The translations under genes and the position numbers were made by a program. The notes beneath the pieces are model-generated. The model worked only from the letters and a program-made list of their open reading frames with translations, had not been told where the DNA came from and did not search any database. 64,000 nucleotides of DNA from Neomoorella carbonis (GTDB lineage Bacteria > Bacillota > DSM-521 > Neomoorellales > Neomoorellaceae): positions 2,666,001 through 2,730,000 of the forward strand of contig NZ_CP136420.1 of the NCBI RefSeq assembly GCF_045278715.1, written 5' to 3'. Shown here piece by piece: positions 1 to 8,024 of this stretch. Positions within the stretch are counted from its first letter, which is position 1; each line of letters starts with the position of its first letter.

Positions 1-515
1 CCCTGCAAGAAAGTAACCCGGCCTGCCAGGCCTAAAGCTTGGGCATTCTGCCGGGCTACTTCCAGGGCTGCCGGGCTTAAGTCAGTGGCGTAAACGCTGG
101 CGTTGGGCAGGTAGTAGGCCAGGCTTAAAGCTATGGCCCCGCTGCCCGTGCCGCAATCGGCAATAACAAAACTCCCCCTTGCGTCAAGGCGCTCTAAGAC
201 GGCTTCCACCAGCACTTCCGTGTCCTGGCGGGGGATCAAAACCGCCGGAGTAACTTTAAACTCCAGGGACATGAATTCCTGGCGGCAGGTCAAATACTGC
301 AGAGGGTACCCGGCCGCCCGGCGCTCCACGGCCGGCCAGAACCTGGCAGCAGCGGCAGGCTCCAGTTCCTCCCCCAGACGGGCCAGGAGCTGGGGCCGGG
401 TATACCGGCCGGCCCAGGCGAGCAGTACTTCCGCCTCCAGGCGGGGCCGGGGTATTCCTGCTGCCGCAAATTTCAGGCTTGCTTCGTTCAAGGCTTCCTG
501 GAGGGTCGACGCCAA
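1..515 (-). CDS. prmC: Release factor glutamine methyltransferase PrmC (N-terminal part; cut by window edge)
   Basis: Methylates the Gln of the GGQ motif of release factors using S-adenosylmethionine. Reading the minus strand from a TTG at 515 gives an open frame to the window edge (about 171 residues). It carries the helical N-terminal domain, then PRQDTEVLVE (about residues 95-104) and the SAM-binding motif DCGTGSGAIALSLA (about 119-132). The NPPY active-site motif would lie beyond the edge. A GGAGG at 525-529 lies 9 bases before the TTG, and the gene starts just after the prfA stop, the usual prfA-prmC pairing. A normal protein would be about 280-290 residues. The start codon is the least certain part. 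Confidence 0.9.
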   Translation of the reverse strand, partial: MASTLQEALNEASLKFAAAGIPRPRLEAEVLLAWAGRYTRPQLLARLGEELEPAAAARFWPAVERRAAGYPLQYLTCRQEFMSLEFKVTPAVLIPRQDTEVLVEAVLERLDARGSFVIADCGTGSGAIALSLAYYLPNASVYATDLSPAALEVARQNAQALGLAGRVTFLQ

Positions 516-519
516 CGCC

Positions 520-1590
520 TTAAGCCTCCATATTCTTTAACCTTTCGGCCTGGTCATTGGTCACCAGGGCATCGATGATTTCGTCCAGCTCACCATCCAG
601 GATGGTATCCAGGTGGTGCAGAGTCAGGCCGATGCGGTGGTCGGTGACCCTGTTCTGGGGAAAATTATAGGTGCGGATCCGCTCGCTGCGGTCGCCGGTA
701 CCCACCTGGGAGCGCCGTTCGGCTGCCAGTTCCCCCTCCTGTTCGGCCCTGGCCATATCCAGGAGCCGCGCCCGCAGGACCTTCAGGGCCTTCTCCTTAT
801 TCTTCAGCTGGGATTTCTCGTCCTGGCAGGATACTACCAGGCCTGTCGGGAGGTGAGTGATCCGTACCGCCGAGTAAGTGGTGTTAACGGACTGGCCCCC
901 GGGCCCGCTGGAACAAAAGATGTCAATCCGCAGGTCCTCGGGGTTTATCTCCACATCTACTTCTTCCGCTTCGGGCAGGACGGCTACGGTTGCTGTGGAG
1001 GTATGAATCCGCCCGCCGGACTCGGTGGTAGGGATGCGCTGCACCCGGTGGACGCCGCTTTCAAATTTCAGGCGGCTGTACACTCCCTGGCCTTCAATCA
1101 GGAAAATAATCTCTTTGAAGCCCCCCAGTTCCGTAGGATGGGCGCTGATAATCTCCGTCCGCCAGCGCTTTTTTTCCGCATAGCGCTGGTACATGCGGAA
1201 AAGGTCGCCGGCAAAAAGGGCCGCTTCATCACCGCCGGCTCCGGCCCGGATCTCCATGATGATGTTTTTTTCGTCGTTGGGATCTTTGGGCAGGAGCAGG
1301 ATCTTTAACTGCCGTTCCAGGTTCTCCTTTTCCCCTTCCAGGCGTTTTATTTCTCCTGTAAGGAAATCGCGGAACTCGGGATCCTTTTCTTCTTCCAGAA
1401 GGTTGCGGCTTTCTTCCAAATCGGACATGACCCGGCGATACTGGCGAAAGGTCGTAACTATATCTTCCAGGGCCGCGTGGGCCCGGGCATGCTTCTGCAG
1501 TTGCTCCGGATCAGCTATTACCGCCGGGTCGCCCATAAGCCGCCCCAGCTCTTCATATTTAGCTTCGATCTGTTCTAGCTTCTCCAGCAC
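520..1590 (-). CDS. prfA: Peptide chain release factor 1
   Basis: Recognises UAA and UAG in the ribosomal A site and triggers peptide release. The 356-residue length is normal. The RF1-type PxT stop-codon reader is PTT at residues 187-189, within VQRIPTTES, which separates it from RF2 (SPF). The catalytic GGQ is at residues 231-233. The residues after it read SVNTTYSAVRITH, where many RF1 proteins have HVNTTDSAVR, a mild variation. It lies in the cluster rpmE-yqhQ-prfA-prmC; PrmC would modify its GGQ glutamine. About 95 bases separate it from yqhQ, and that gap holds a copy of a repeat seen elsewhere in the window. Confidence 0.97.
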   Translation of the reverse strand: MLEKLEQIEAKYEELGRLMGDPAVIADPEQLQKHARAHAALEDIVTTFRQYRRVMSDLEESRNLLEEEKDPEFRDFLTGEIKRLEGEKENLERQLKILLLPKDPNDEKNIIMEIRAGAGGDEAALFAGDLFRMYQRYAEKKRWRTEIISAHPTELGGFKEIIFLIEGQGVYSRLKFESGVHRVQRIPTTESGGRIHTSTATVAVLPEAEEVDVEINPEDLRIDIFCSSGPGGQSVNTTYSAVRITHLPTGLVVSCQDEKSQLKNKEKALKVLRARLLDMARAEQEGELAAERRSQVGTGDRSERIRTYNFPQNRVTDHRIGLTLHHLDTILDGELDEIIDALVTNDQAERLKNMEA

Positions 1591-1646
1591 ATGACATCAC
1601 CTCTTTTCCCACCCGGAATATACTCCGCTCCAGGCCTTTCATCCCC

Positions 1647-1692
1647 CGGCACAGCCTGCGGTGCTCAACCGCTCAGGTCAAAAGCTCACGCC
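1647..1692. repeat. Fragment of a dispersed GC-rich intergenic repeat
   Basis: The 15-mer at 1647-1661 is identical to 59441-59455 in the rplJ-rplL spacer and the similarity continues for about 30 further bases with gaps. The segment at 1675-1683 also matches 48175-48183 in the fusA-tuf1 spacer. It runs into the last codons of yqhQ (stop at 1686). This copy lacks the other half of the fold-back seen at 59294-59503. Nothing here suggests a coding or mobile-element function. Confidence 0.55.
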
Positions 1693-2627
1693 AGAGCATC
1701 CCTTTCCCGATGGGGCTTCTCCCGCACCGCCTCCAGGGCGGCCAGGGCTACCTCCAGCATACCGTCGTCGGGCTCCCGCGTAGTGAGCTTCTGCAGCCAG
1801 AGTCCCGGGGCGGCTATGGCCCGCACCAGGGGTACGTTTAAATGGCGGCCGGTGAATTTGAGCAGCTCATAGGCCAGGCCGGCCACTACCGGGAGCAGTA
1901 CCAGCCGGGAGGCCAGACGCCAGAGGATTCCGCCCCGGCCAACGACGGAAAAAAAGACGATAGTTAATATCAGGACCAGCAGGAGAAAACTGGTGCCGCA
2001 GCGGGGGTGCAGGGTCGGATAGGGCCGCACCGCTTCCACCCTCAAATCTTCCCCCGCCTCCAGGGCATTAATTACTTTATGCTCGGCTCCGTGGTACTGG
2101 AAGACGCGCTCGACGTCTTTGACCCGGCCAATGGCCACCACGTAGCCTAAAAAGAGGAGCATCCTGAGCAGCCCCTCAACTACATTCTGCCATAGAATAG
2201 ATAAATGGTTGTGGAGAAGCAGGGCCGCCCCGGCAGGAAGCAGGACAAAGATACCCACCGCCGCCGCTATGGCAATGGCTACCGTCAGGACCAGGTCCCT
2301 GGTACTTAACTCCTCCCCTTCGCCCTCCACGGCCTGGTTGGCCGAAAAGGTCAAATAACGGATACCCAGGATTAAAGACTCAAATAAAGCCACAACGCCG
2401 CGGAGCAGGGGCAGTTTTAAAACAGGGTAACGGGCAGCGATAGAACTATGGGGTTCGGCCTGGACCAGGATCTCCCCGCTGGCTTTACGGATGGCTACGG
2501 CCGTTTTGTGCGGCCCCCGCATCATGACGCCTTCAATGACGGCCTGACCGCCGTACTGTACGCCGGATGCCGCCGGCAATAGGAAAAAGCAGAGCCTGCG
2601 GCTCCGCCTTTTTGCCCTAGCGACCAT
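1686..2627 (-). CDS. yqhQ: DUF1385 family membrane protein (YqhQ-like)
   Basis: A polytopic membrane protein of the DUF1385 family, of unknown biochemical function, typical of Firmicutes. The family signature QYGGQAVIEGVMMRGP lies close to the N-terminus. Conserved HGAEHKVINALEAG and HPRCGTSF follow, with several hydrophobic segments between and after them. The frame is open to 2660, but an ATG at 2627 overlaps the last codons of rpmE, which suggests translational coupling; it gives 313 residues. No good ribosome-binding site precedes either start, so the first 20-30 residues are unsure. The position between rpmE and prfA is the usual clostridial arrangement. Confidence 0.88.
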   Translation of the reverse strand: MVARAKRRSRRLCFFLLPAASGVQYGGQAVIEGVMMRGPHKTAVAIRKASGEILVQAEPHSSIAARYPVLKLPLLRGVVALFESLILGIRYLTFSANQAVEGEGEELSTRDLVLTVAIAIAAAVGIFVLLPAGAALLLHNHLSILWQNVVEGLLRMLLFLGYVVAIGRVKDVERVFQYHGAEHKVINALEAGEDLRVEAVRPYPTLHPRCGTSFLLLVLILTIVFFSVVGRGGILWRLASRLVLLPVVAGLAYELLKFTGRHLNVPLVRAIAAPGLWLQKLTTREPDDGMLEVALAALEAVREKPHRERDALA

Positions 2628-2817
2628 ATTTCTGCCGGAAACGCTCGATCCGCCCGCCACGCTCGACTACCCTTTGCCGGTTGCCGGTGTAAAAGGGATG
2701 GCACTGGGAGCATATCTCTACCCGGATCTCTTTTTTGGTGGAGCGTGTCTCAATGACATTTCCGCAGGCGCAGATAATTCGCGCTTTGTCGTAATTGGGA
2801 TGAATATCCGGTTTCAC
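2617..2817 (-). CDS. rpmE: 50S ribosomal protein L31, zinc-binding form
   Basis: A small protein of the large-subunit central protuberance that bridges the subunits. It has 66 residues, with CAC at 16-18 and CSQC at 37-40, so four Cys form a zinc site (the C+ or primary type). In bacteria with both types, the zinc-free paralogue replaces it when zinc is short; none is in this window. It has its own promoter at 2855-2883 and a GGAGGTG ribosome-binding site, and it overlaps the start chosen for yqhQ by 11 bases. Confidence 0.96.
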   Translation of the reverse strand: MKPDIHPNYDKARIICACGNVIETRSTKKEIRVEICSQCHPFYTGNRQRVVERGGRIERFRQKYGR

Positions 2818-2854
2818 GCCATCTTCACCTCCGCGGGAAAATCAAACTCATTTC

Positions 2855-2883
2855 AGTATACCACGAAAGAGCCGCCAGTGCAA
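2855..2883 (-). promoter_or_regulatory. SigA-type promoter of rpmE
   Basis: On the minus strand, TTGCAC (2878-2883) is followed after 17 bases by TATACT (2855-2860), about 38 bases before the rpmE start codon. It should drive rpmE-yqhQ-prfA-prmC. Confidence 0.7.
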
Positions 2884-2916
2884 AGAAAAAAATTGGCGCG
2901 AAATGCCTTTACCATC

Positions 2917-2940
2917 AAAAAAGGCCGGCGAACCGGCCTT
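2917..2940 (-). terminator. Rho-independent terminator after the LysM-M23 gene
   Basis: A perfect 8-bp stem (AAGGCCGG / CCGGCCTT) with a 4-base loop at 2921-2940 is followed on the minus strand by a run of six T. It directly follows the stop codon of the peptidase gene and separates it from rpmE. Confidence 0.9.
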
Positions 2941-2941
2941 A

Positions 2942-3838
2942 TTACCTGTTTAAGAAACGTTCGGGATTGACGGCCTTGCCCCTTTCCCGGATTTCAAAAT
3001 GAACGTGGGGGCCGGTGGCATTGCCGGTACCGCCCACTTCGGCAACAGGCTCGCCGGCCCGGACGTACTCGCCAACCTTGACCAGGTTGCGAGAGTTATG
3101 GGCATATACCGTCTCCAGGCCGTTGCCGTGATCAATTTTAACCATACGGCCGTAAATACCGTTACCCCAGCCGGAAAAGGTTACCATCCCGGACCAGGCA
3201 GCCCGGATTTTATCTCCGACCTTACCTGCTATATCCAGGCCGTGGTGGAACTCATTATCCCGCCAGCCAAAGCCGGAGGTAATGGCGCCGATGAGGGGCC
3301 AGAGAAAGGAAACCGGTCTTAAGCTGCGGGAAACAGGTGCCGCCTCTACCCTGGTGACCGGTACCCCGCCCGGTGAACCGGGGATAGTCAGGACCATACC
3401 AATCCGCAGCCGTCTGGCATCGACAATCCCGTTGGCGGCGGCCAGGCTTTCTACGCTGGTGCCAAAGCGCCGCGCAATTTCCCAGAGGGTGTCCCCGGCA
3501 GCTACCGTATAGCTCTGCTCTGTTTCGTGGGGCAGCACCAGGAACTGCCCCGGTGCCAGGACGGCATCAGGTTCCAGGTAGTTCATAGCCGCCACCAGTT
3601 CGGGTTCCGTCTGGTACCGGCGGGCAATGCGCTCCAGGGTATCGCCCTCTTCTACCCGGTAAATGCGGGTATAGTTATTCACCCGGGCAGCCAGTTCCTG
3701 ATAGGTTTCCGGTGCCAAGGCAGTTGCCACCTGCTGCAAATCCTCGATGACGGCCCCTTGCGCCGGGAGAGGGAAAAGGCTGTTAGCCAGCAGGGCCAAC
3801 CCCAGGGCCAGGCTTACCGCCATCTTTTTGTACAGCAT
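2942..3838 (-). CDS. Secreted LysM / M23 family metallopeptidase
   Basis: A probable cell-wall endopeptidase or amidase activator. An N-terminal hydrophobic signal segment ends near PLPAQGA. Two LysM peptidoglycan-binding repeats follow (YRVEEGDTLERIARRYQ and YTVAAGDTLWEIARRFG), then a C-terminal M23 domain with HHGLDIAGKVG and GPHVHFEIRERG, which keeps the zinc ligands H..D and HxH. The frame extends to 3889, but an AGGAG lies 7 bases before an ATG at 3838, and that start places the signal peptide correctly (298 residues). It lies downstream of rho, behind a terminator. The substrate is inferred. Confidence 0.9.
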   Translation of the reverse strand: MLYKKMAVSLALGLALLANSLFPLPAQGAVIEDLQQVATALAPETYQELAARVNNYTRIYRVEEGDTLERIARRYQTEPELVAAMNYLEPDAVLAPGQFLVLPHETEQSYTVAAGDTLWEIARRFGTSVESLAAANGIVDARRLRIGMVLTIPGSPGGVPVTRVEAAPVSRSLRPVSFLWPLIGAITSGFGWRDNEFHHGLDIAGKVGDKIRAAWSGMVTFSGWGNGIYGRMVKIDHGNGLETVYAHNSRNLVKVGEYVRAGEPVAEVGGTGNATGPHVHFEIRERGKAVNPERFLNR

Positions 3839-3914
3839 TTTTTCACTCCTGTTCTTTACCATTATGGTATAAGTTGCCTTTTTTCCCATTTAGCCTTTAT
3901 TTTAGCCATACGCA

Positions 3915-3948
3915 AACAAAAATATACCCCGGAAAAAAGAGGCCGGGG
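3915..3948 (-). terminator. Rho-independent terminator after rho
   Basis: CCCCGG / CCGGGG arms (3943-3948 and 3927-3932) with a 10-base loop are followed on the minus strand by TATATTTTTG. It lies about 70 bases beyond the rho stop. Confidence 0.7.
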
Positions 3949-4017
3949 ACAGGCAACGTGGGGCAGGCATCTGGAAGTCGAGAAAATTGTAAAGCGCTAA
4001 TGGCGCAGGCGAAAAGT

Positions 4018-5295
4018 TCAAGTCTTGGGGAACAAGGCCGGCAGGGCGCGCAGGAGGTCTTTGTTGCTTTTGGTCTTTTGCATGGATTCAATTAAAACCT
4101 CGGCCACTTCCACCGGTCCCATACCGCTGGTGACCCGCCGGAAATTCCATACCAGCTCCAGCTCTTCGGGGCTTAACAACAATTCTTCCCGCCTCGTGCC
4201 GGAGCGCTTGACGTCAATAGCCGGGAAAATGCGACGTTCGGCCAGCTTCCGGTCCAGGATGAGTTCCATATTGCCCGTTCCTTTGAATTCTTCAAAGATA
4301 ACTTCATCCATGCGGCTCCCGGTTTCAATCAGGGCCGTCGCCACAATGGTGAGGCTCCCGCCCTCTTCCACCTTGCGGGCAGCGCCGAAGAAACGCTTGG
4401 GTTTATAGAGGGCGGTTGGATCAACGCCGCCGGAAAGGGTGCGGCCGCTGGGAGGGACGACCAGGTTGTGGGCCCGGGCCAGGCGGGTGATACTGTCCAG
4501 GAGGACGACAACATCTTTTTTATGCTCCACCAGGCGTTTGGCCCGTTCCAGAACCATATCGGCCACCTTGACGTGGTTCTCCGGCAGTTCGTCAAAAGTG
4601 GAGCTTACCACCTCGCCCCGCACCGAGCGTTCAATGTCGGTGACTTCTTCGGGCCGTTCGTCGATTAATAAAATTATCAGCTCAACATCGGGATAGTTGG
4701 TAGTGATGGCATTGGCGATTTTTTTCAGCAGCACGGTCTTGCCGGCCTTGGGAGGGGAAACGATCAGGGCGCGCTGGCCTTTGCCCAGGGGAGCAATCAG
4801 GTCGATAATCCTGGTAGACGGATCGCCGTTCTCCGTCTCCAGGGTATAACGTTCGTAAGGATAAATGGGCGTCAGGGCATCAAAGTGCAGCCGTTCCGGT
4901 GATGTCTCCGGGTTTTCCCCGTTGACCTTCTCTACCCGCAGCAGGGCGAAAAAACGCTCGTTATCCTTCGGAGGGCGGACCAGGCCGGCTACCTTGTCTC
5001 CCGTGCGCAGGTCGAAGCGGCGGATCTGGGAAGGGGAGATATAGATATCGTCGCCGCTGGGTATGTAGCCGAAGGGGCGTAAGAAGCCGTAGCCATCCGG
5101 CAGGATCTCCAGAATGCCCTGGGCCTGCAGTTGCTCTTCCTTTTCCTTTTCCTGCTGCTCCTTCTGGGCCAGGGCCTTGGCAATTTCAAAGACCAGCTCT
5201 TTCTTGCGCAGGCGGTAGTAGCCGCTTAAATTGAGCTCCCGGGCTATCCGGTAAAGCTCGACCATGGTCTTGCTTTCTAACTCGGCAGTATGCAA
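4018..5295 (-). CDS. rho: Transcription termination factor Rho
   Basis: A hexameric RNA helicase that ends transcription on untranslated RNA. It has 425 residues: an N-terminal helical SAP-like part, a cold-shock-type RNA-binding fold (ILPDGYGFLRP, about 64-74), a Walker A VSPPKAGKT (179-187), a Walker B VVVLLDSITR, and the Q-loop/R-loop region RTLSGGVDPTAL. A Lys/Glu/Gln-rich stretch at about 45-58 is short compared with the inserts in high-GC Gram-positives. The start is a TTG, 10 bases after GGAGG. It lies 19 bases downstream of the aldolase gene, so the two are probably co-transcribed. Confidence 0.97.
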   Translation of the reverse strand: MHTAELESKTMVELYRIARELNLSGYYRLRKKELVFEIAKALAQKEQQEKEKEEQLQAQGILEILPDGYGFLRPFGYIPSGDDIYISPSQIRRFDLRTGDKVAGLVRPPKDNERFFALLRVEKVNGENPETSPERLHFDALTPIYPYERYTLETENGDPSTRIIDLIAPLGKGQRALIVSPPKAGKTVLLKKIANAITTNYPDVELIILLIDERPEEVTDIERSVRGEVVSSTFDELPENHVKVADMVLERAKRLVEHKKDVVVLLDSITRLARAHNLVVPPSGRTLSGGVDPTALYKPKRFFGAARKVEEGGSLTIVATALIETGSRMDEVIFEEFKGTGNMELILDRKLAERRIFPAIDVKRSGTRREELLLSPEELELVWNFRRVTSGMGPVEVAEVLIESMQKTKSNKDLLRALPALFPKT

Positions 5296-5314
5296 ATGGA
5301 AATAACCTCCATAA

Positions 5315-5962
5315 TTACTTATCCTTTACTTTCTCCCAATCGGCGAGAAATTTGGCCAAACCGGCATCTGTCAGGGGGTGCTTTACCATCTGCATGATAA
5401 CTTTATAGGGAACGGTGGCAATATCAGCACCCAGGCGGGCGGCCTGGAGCACATGGAGGGGATGGCGGATACTGGCGGCAATAATCTGGGTTTCCAGGCC
5501 GTACTGGGCATAAATGGGAACAATATCGGCAATGACCTGCATGCCGTCATGGTTGATGTCGTCGAGGCGCCCAACAAAGGGACTTACATAGGTTGCGCCG
5601 GCCAGGGCGGCGAGAAGCGCCTGGTTGGCGGAAAAGACCAGGGTAACGTTGGTTTTAATACCTTGAGACGCCAGTTTTTTGACGGCTTTAAGGCCTTCGG
5701 CTATCATGGGGATTTTGATGACAATGTTGGGGGAAATGGCTGCCAGTTCCATGGCCTCGGTTATCATGGCTCCGGCTTCCGTGCTGATTACTTCCGCACT
5801 GATAGGGCCGTCAACGATAGCGGCAATCTCTTTCACGACCTGGCGCAAATTACGCCCTTCCCTGGCAATCAGGGAAGGATTGGTGGTTACACCTGAAATT
5901 ATACCCAGATCACTGGCTGCTTTAATCTCTTCAATATTGGCGGAATCGATAAAAATGCGCAC
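5315..5962 (-). CDS. fsa: Fructose-6-phosphate aldolase / transaldolase-like protein
   Basis: A small class I aldolase of the FSA/TalC type. It acts either as transaldolase in the non-oxidative pentose phosphate pathway or as fructose-6-phosphate aldolase. From the GTG at 5962 it has 215 residues beginning RIFIDSANIEEIK; the Schiff-base lysine is K83 in VIKIP. SGVTTNPSLI (about 23-32) is the phosphate-side motif. The frame is open to a TTG at 5983, but the GTG matches the family N-terminus. Sequence alone does not distinguish aldolase from transaldolase; with fba upstream, sugar-phosphate metabolism is certain. Confidence 0.9.
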   Translation of the reverse strand: MRIFIDSANIEEIKAASDLGIISGVTTNPSLIAREGRNLRQVVKEIAAIVDGPISAEVISTEAGAMITEAMELAAISPNIVIKIPMIAEGLKAVKKLASQGIKTNVTLVFSANQALLAALAGATYVSPFVGRLDDINHDGMQVIADIVPIYAQYGLETQIIAASIRHPLHVLQAARLGADIATVPYKVIMQMVKHPLTDAGLAKFLADWEKVKDK

Positions 5963-6062
5963 TTCTCCGGGGCACCTCCACAAGTTAGCGGCTTATTTAA
6001 AAAACATTCACCACCCGCAGCAAAATTCCTGCTCCTGGATGGCAAAAAGTATCGTTAATGGA

Positions 6063-6093
6063 AAGAGCCCGGCGGCGGGGCCGCAGGGCTCTT
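6063..6093 (-). terminator. Weak terminator-like hairpin after the DUF1540 gene
   Basis: An 8-bp stem AAGAGCCC / GGGCTCTT with a GC-rich 15-base loop is followed on the minus strand by only TTTCC. It may attenuate rather than stop transcription into fsa-rho. Confidence 0.5.
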
Positions 6094-6110
6094 GTTAAAG
6101 CCCGCTGAAG

Positions 6111-6263
6111 TTATCTCTTCTTGGGGCGGAAAGTATGGCAGGCCGTCCCATCAGAAGTGGTGACTTGGCGGTCACCGCTGGACCTGACTTCGATGGCATC
6201 GGCGGTACAGGCCATGTTGTCCCAGAAATGACACTCTTCTACGCCACATTTAATGCCCGCCAT
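6111..6263 (-). CDS. DUF1540 small cysteine-containing protein
   Basis: A 50-residue protein that begins MAGIKCGVEECHFWDNMACT, with Cys at 6, 11, 19 and a fourth Cys near residue 42 (GTACHTF). This is the DUF1540 pattern, common and often multi-copy in Clostridia, of unknown function; the Cys arrangement suggests metal binding. GGAGG lies 8 bases before its ATG. A much longer open frame runs upstream through fba, but that part is only the shadow of fba. The 37-base spacing from fba suggests co-transcription. Confidence 0.85.
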   Translation of the reverse strand: MAGIKCGVEECHFWDNMACTADAIEVRSSGDRQVTTSDGTACHTFRPKKR

Positions 6264-6300
6264 TTTCTCTACCTCCTTGGGGTGTTTACCTATAGGGTTC

Positions 6301-7173
6301 TCACCCCCGGGGAGAAATATGCAAGCGGCCGGCACAGCCAAAAACCTGCATTTTATGGCGGATAATGCCGGCGGCTGCTTCCCGGGCCGGTCCCAGCACT
6401 TTGCGGGGATCGATTTCATCGGGGTTGGCTGCCAGGGCCTGGCGGGCAGCTTCGACAAAGGCGATACGAATATCGGTATCGATGTTAATCTTGCGGACGC
6501 CCAGCTCCACGGCGCGGCGGATATCGGCATCGGGAACGCCGGAGGAACCATGGAGGACTATGGGGGTGGGGATCAGGCGGTCGATGGCTGCCAGGCGGTC
6601 AAAATCCAATTTGGGCGTACCTTTATAACGACCATGCGCCGTACCGATAGCTATAGCCAGGGCATCGACGCCCGTCTCGGCGACGAAACGCCTGGCTTCT
6701 TCCGGGTCGGTCATGGTCGCCTCGCGCTCGGACACGCTGATGTGGTCCTCGGTGCCGCCAATTCTACCCAGTTCTCCCTCAACAGAAGCGCCCATAGCAT
6801 GGGCAATCTCCGCGACGCGCCTGGTCAGGGCGATGTTTTCTTCCAGAGGGTATTTGGACCCGTCGATCATGACCGAGGTGAAACCGGCCCGCAGGCAACG
6901 CAGGACCTGGTTGAAGTCAGTGCCATGGTCCAGGTGCAGGACCACCGGGACCGGGGTTCCTGCCGCCGCTGCCCGCACCAGGGCTGTTATGTACTCCAGG
7001 CCGGCATATTTAATCGCTCCCTGGCTGGCCTGGATGATGACCGGGGCCCCTTCCGCCTCGGCGGCATTGATAATGGCCTGCACAATTTCCATATTATTGC
7101 AGTTAAAAGCGCCGACGGCATAACCCTTAGCATCAGCGTCTTTGAGAACCTCGGCCAGGGTAACTAAAGGCAT
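6301..7173 (-). CDS. fba: Class II fructose-1,6-bisphosphate aldolase
   Basis: A zinc-dependent aldolase that cleaves or makes fructose 1,6-bisphosphate in glycolysis and gluconeogenesis. It has 290 residues from the ATG at 7173, preceded by AGGAG. The metal site HLDHG is at 80-84, GELGRIGGTED holds the second-metal region, GTAHG and LHGSSG contribute later ligands and the phosphate loop, and NIDTD closes the site. The C-terminal tail (CAGRLHISPRG) is slightly longer than usual. It is followed by DUF1540, fsa and rho. In an acetogen it would serve mainly gluconeogenesis from acetyl-CoA during autotrophy (inference). Confidence 0.96.
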   Translation of the reverse strand: MPLVTLAEVLKDADAKGYAVGAFNCNNMEIVQAIINAAEAEGAPVIIQASQGAIKYAGLEYITALVRAAAAGTPVPVVLHLDHGTDFNQVLRCLRAGFTSVMIDGSKYPLEENIALTRRVAEIAHAMGASVEGELGRIGGTEDHISVSEREATMTDPEEARRFVAETGVDALAIAIGTAHGRYKGTPKLDFDRLAAIDRLIPTPIVLHGSSGVPDADIRRAVELGVRKINIDTDIRIAFVEAARQALAANPDEIDPRKVLGPAREAAAGIIRHKMQVFGCAGRLHISPRG

Positions 7174-7216
7174 AGGCTCAGCTCCTTTTAAAAATTGTGC
7201 CTCTAACTTCCCGTCA

Positions 7217-7870
7217 TTATACCCGCGATTTCTGGCGGCGGCGGCGATAACGCTGCTTGGAATGACCGGGCAGGCGGATTTCCTGTAAGTTCTCTGCCTG
7301 CTCCAGGTCGGCCATGGTAGCGGCCGGCAGGCTCTTTTCCGCCCGGCAGGCCTGGCAGCGCAGCTGTAAATGGCCGGGAAAAATTTCAATTTCTATGTTT
7401 TCGTTGCCACAGCCGCAGTTCACCCGGCCTTCTTCGGCCAGCTGGTAAATAAGGGACAGCAGTTGATACATGACCTCCGGTTCCTCAAAATAATCGCTGA
7501 AACCAAGGTCACGGGCCACCTCGGCCAGGGTGCGGTCATGATGCTGCACCGCCCGCTGCACCTTTTCCCGGGGACCGATAAAGCCTACTTCCAGCTCTGT
7601 CTCTTTACAGGTCAGGGTCAGGAGCTCCCGCGACCACAGTTCCCTGCGGGTATGGTGGGTGATATGGATGCTGTCACACATGCCGCAGCGATACTGGAGC
7701 CAGAAATTTCTCCCCTTTTTCCTGCTAATGGTTAACAAAGGGGTACCGCAACTGCAATCTACCTGCCATGTCCGGCCGCCGGCAAAATTAAAGAGGGAAA
7801 AACCGCGGAACTCCAGGCGACCGCATGATGGACAGCGTAAAACCACAACATTCAAAGTGGGGATGATCAC
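7217..7870 (-). CDS. Conserved cysteine-rich protein of unknown function
   Basis: I do not recognise a named family. The 217-residue protein has five visible Cys pairs: CPSC (13-16), CSC (about 39-41), CGMC (about 62-65), CGC (about 152-154) and CQAC (about 172-175). The first, third and last have the CxxC form of zinc ribbons, so two or three zinc ribbons are plausible. A middle segment (ETELEVGFIGPREKVQRAVQHHDRT) and a helical part with FEEPEVMYQLLSLIYQ follow; the tail is very basic (SKQRYRRRRQKSR), suggesting nucleic-acid contact. The start is a GTG, 11 bases after GGAGG. It lies between spo0F and fba, an order I believe recurs in related Clostridia. Confidence 0.75.
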   Translation of the reverse strand: MIIPTLNVVVLRCPSCGRLEFRGFSLFNFAGGRTWQVDCSCGTPLLTISRKKGRNFWLQYRCGMCDSIHITHHTRRELWSRELLTLTCKETELEVGFIGPREKVQRAVQHHDRTLAEVARDLGFSDYFEEPEVMYQLLSLIYQLAEEGRVNCGCGNENIEIEIFPGHLQLRCQACRAEKSLPAATMADLEQAENLQEIRLPGHSKQRYRRRRQKSRV

Positions 7871-7934
7871 CTTTATTTAATCCTCCTCACCCCTCCATAT
7901 TCGCCGCAATCGGGAAAATTCCTGCTCCAGGGTA

Positions 7935-7965
7935 AATTTTAAAGGGCCTGCTAGCAGCAAGGCCC
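7935..7965 (-). terminator. Terminator after the spo0F-like gene
   Basis: GGGCCT / AGGCCC with an inner TGC-TAGCA stem (7944-7965) is followed on the minus strand by TTTAAAATTT. It may be partly read through into the next gene. Confidence 0.55.
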
Positions 7966-8024
7966 CCATCCTTTTCGTGACAACAACAACAACATTACAT
8001 CTGTTCCGCCTCCTGGATCGGGCA

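Noticed and set aside
613..1308. Open frames of 130-230 residues on the plus strand opposite prfA, and many similar ones opposite fba, tuf, rpoB and others
   Set aside because: They mirror well-conserved minus-strand genes, have no ribosome-binding sites or family motifs, and are expected in GC-rich coding DNA.
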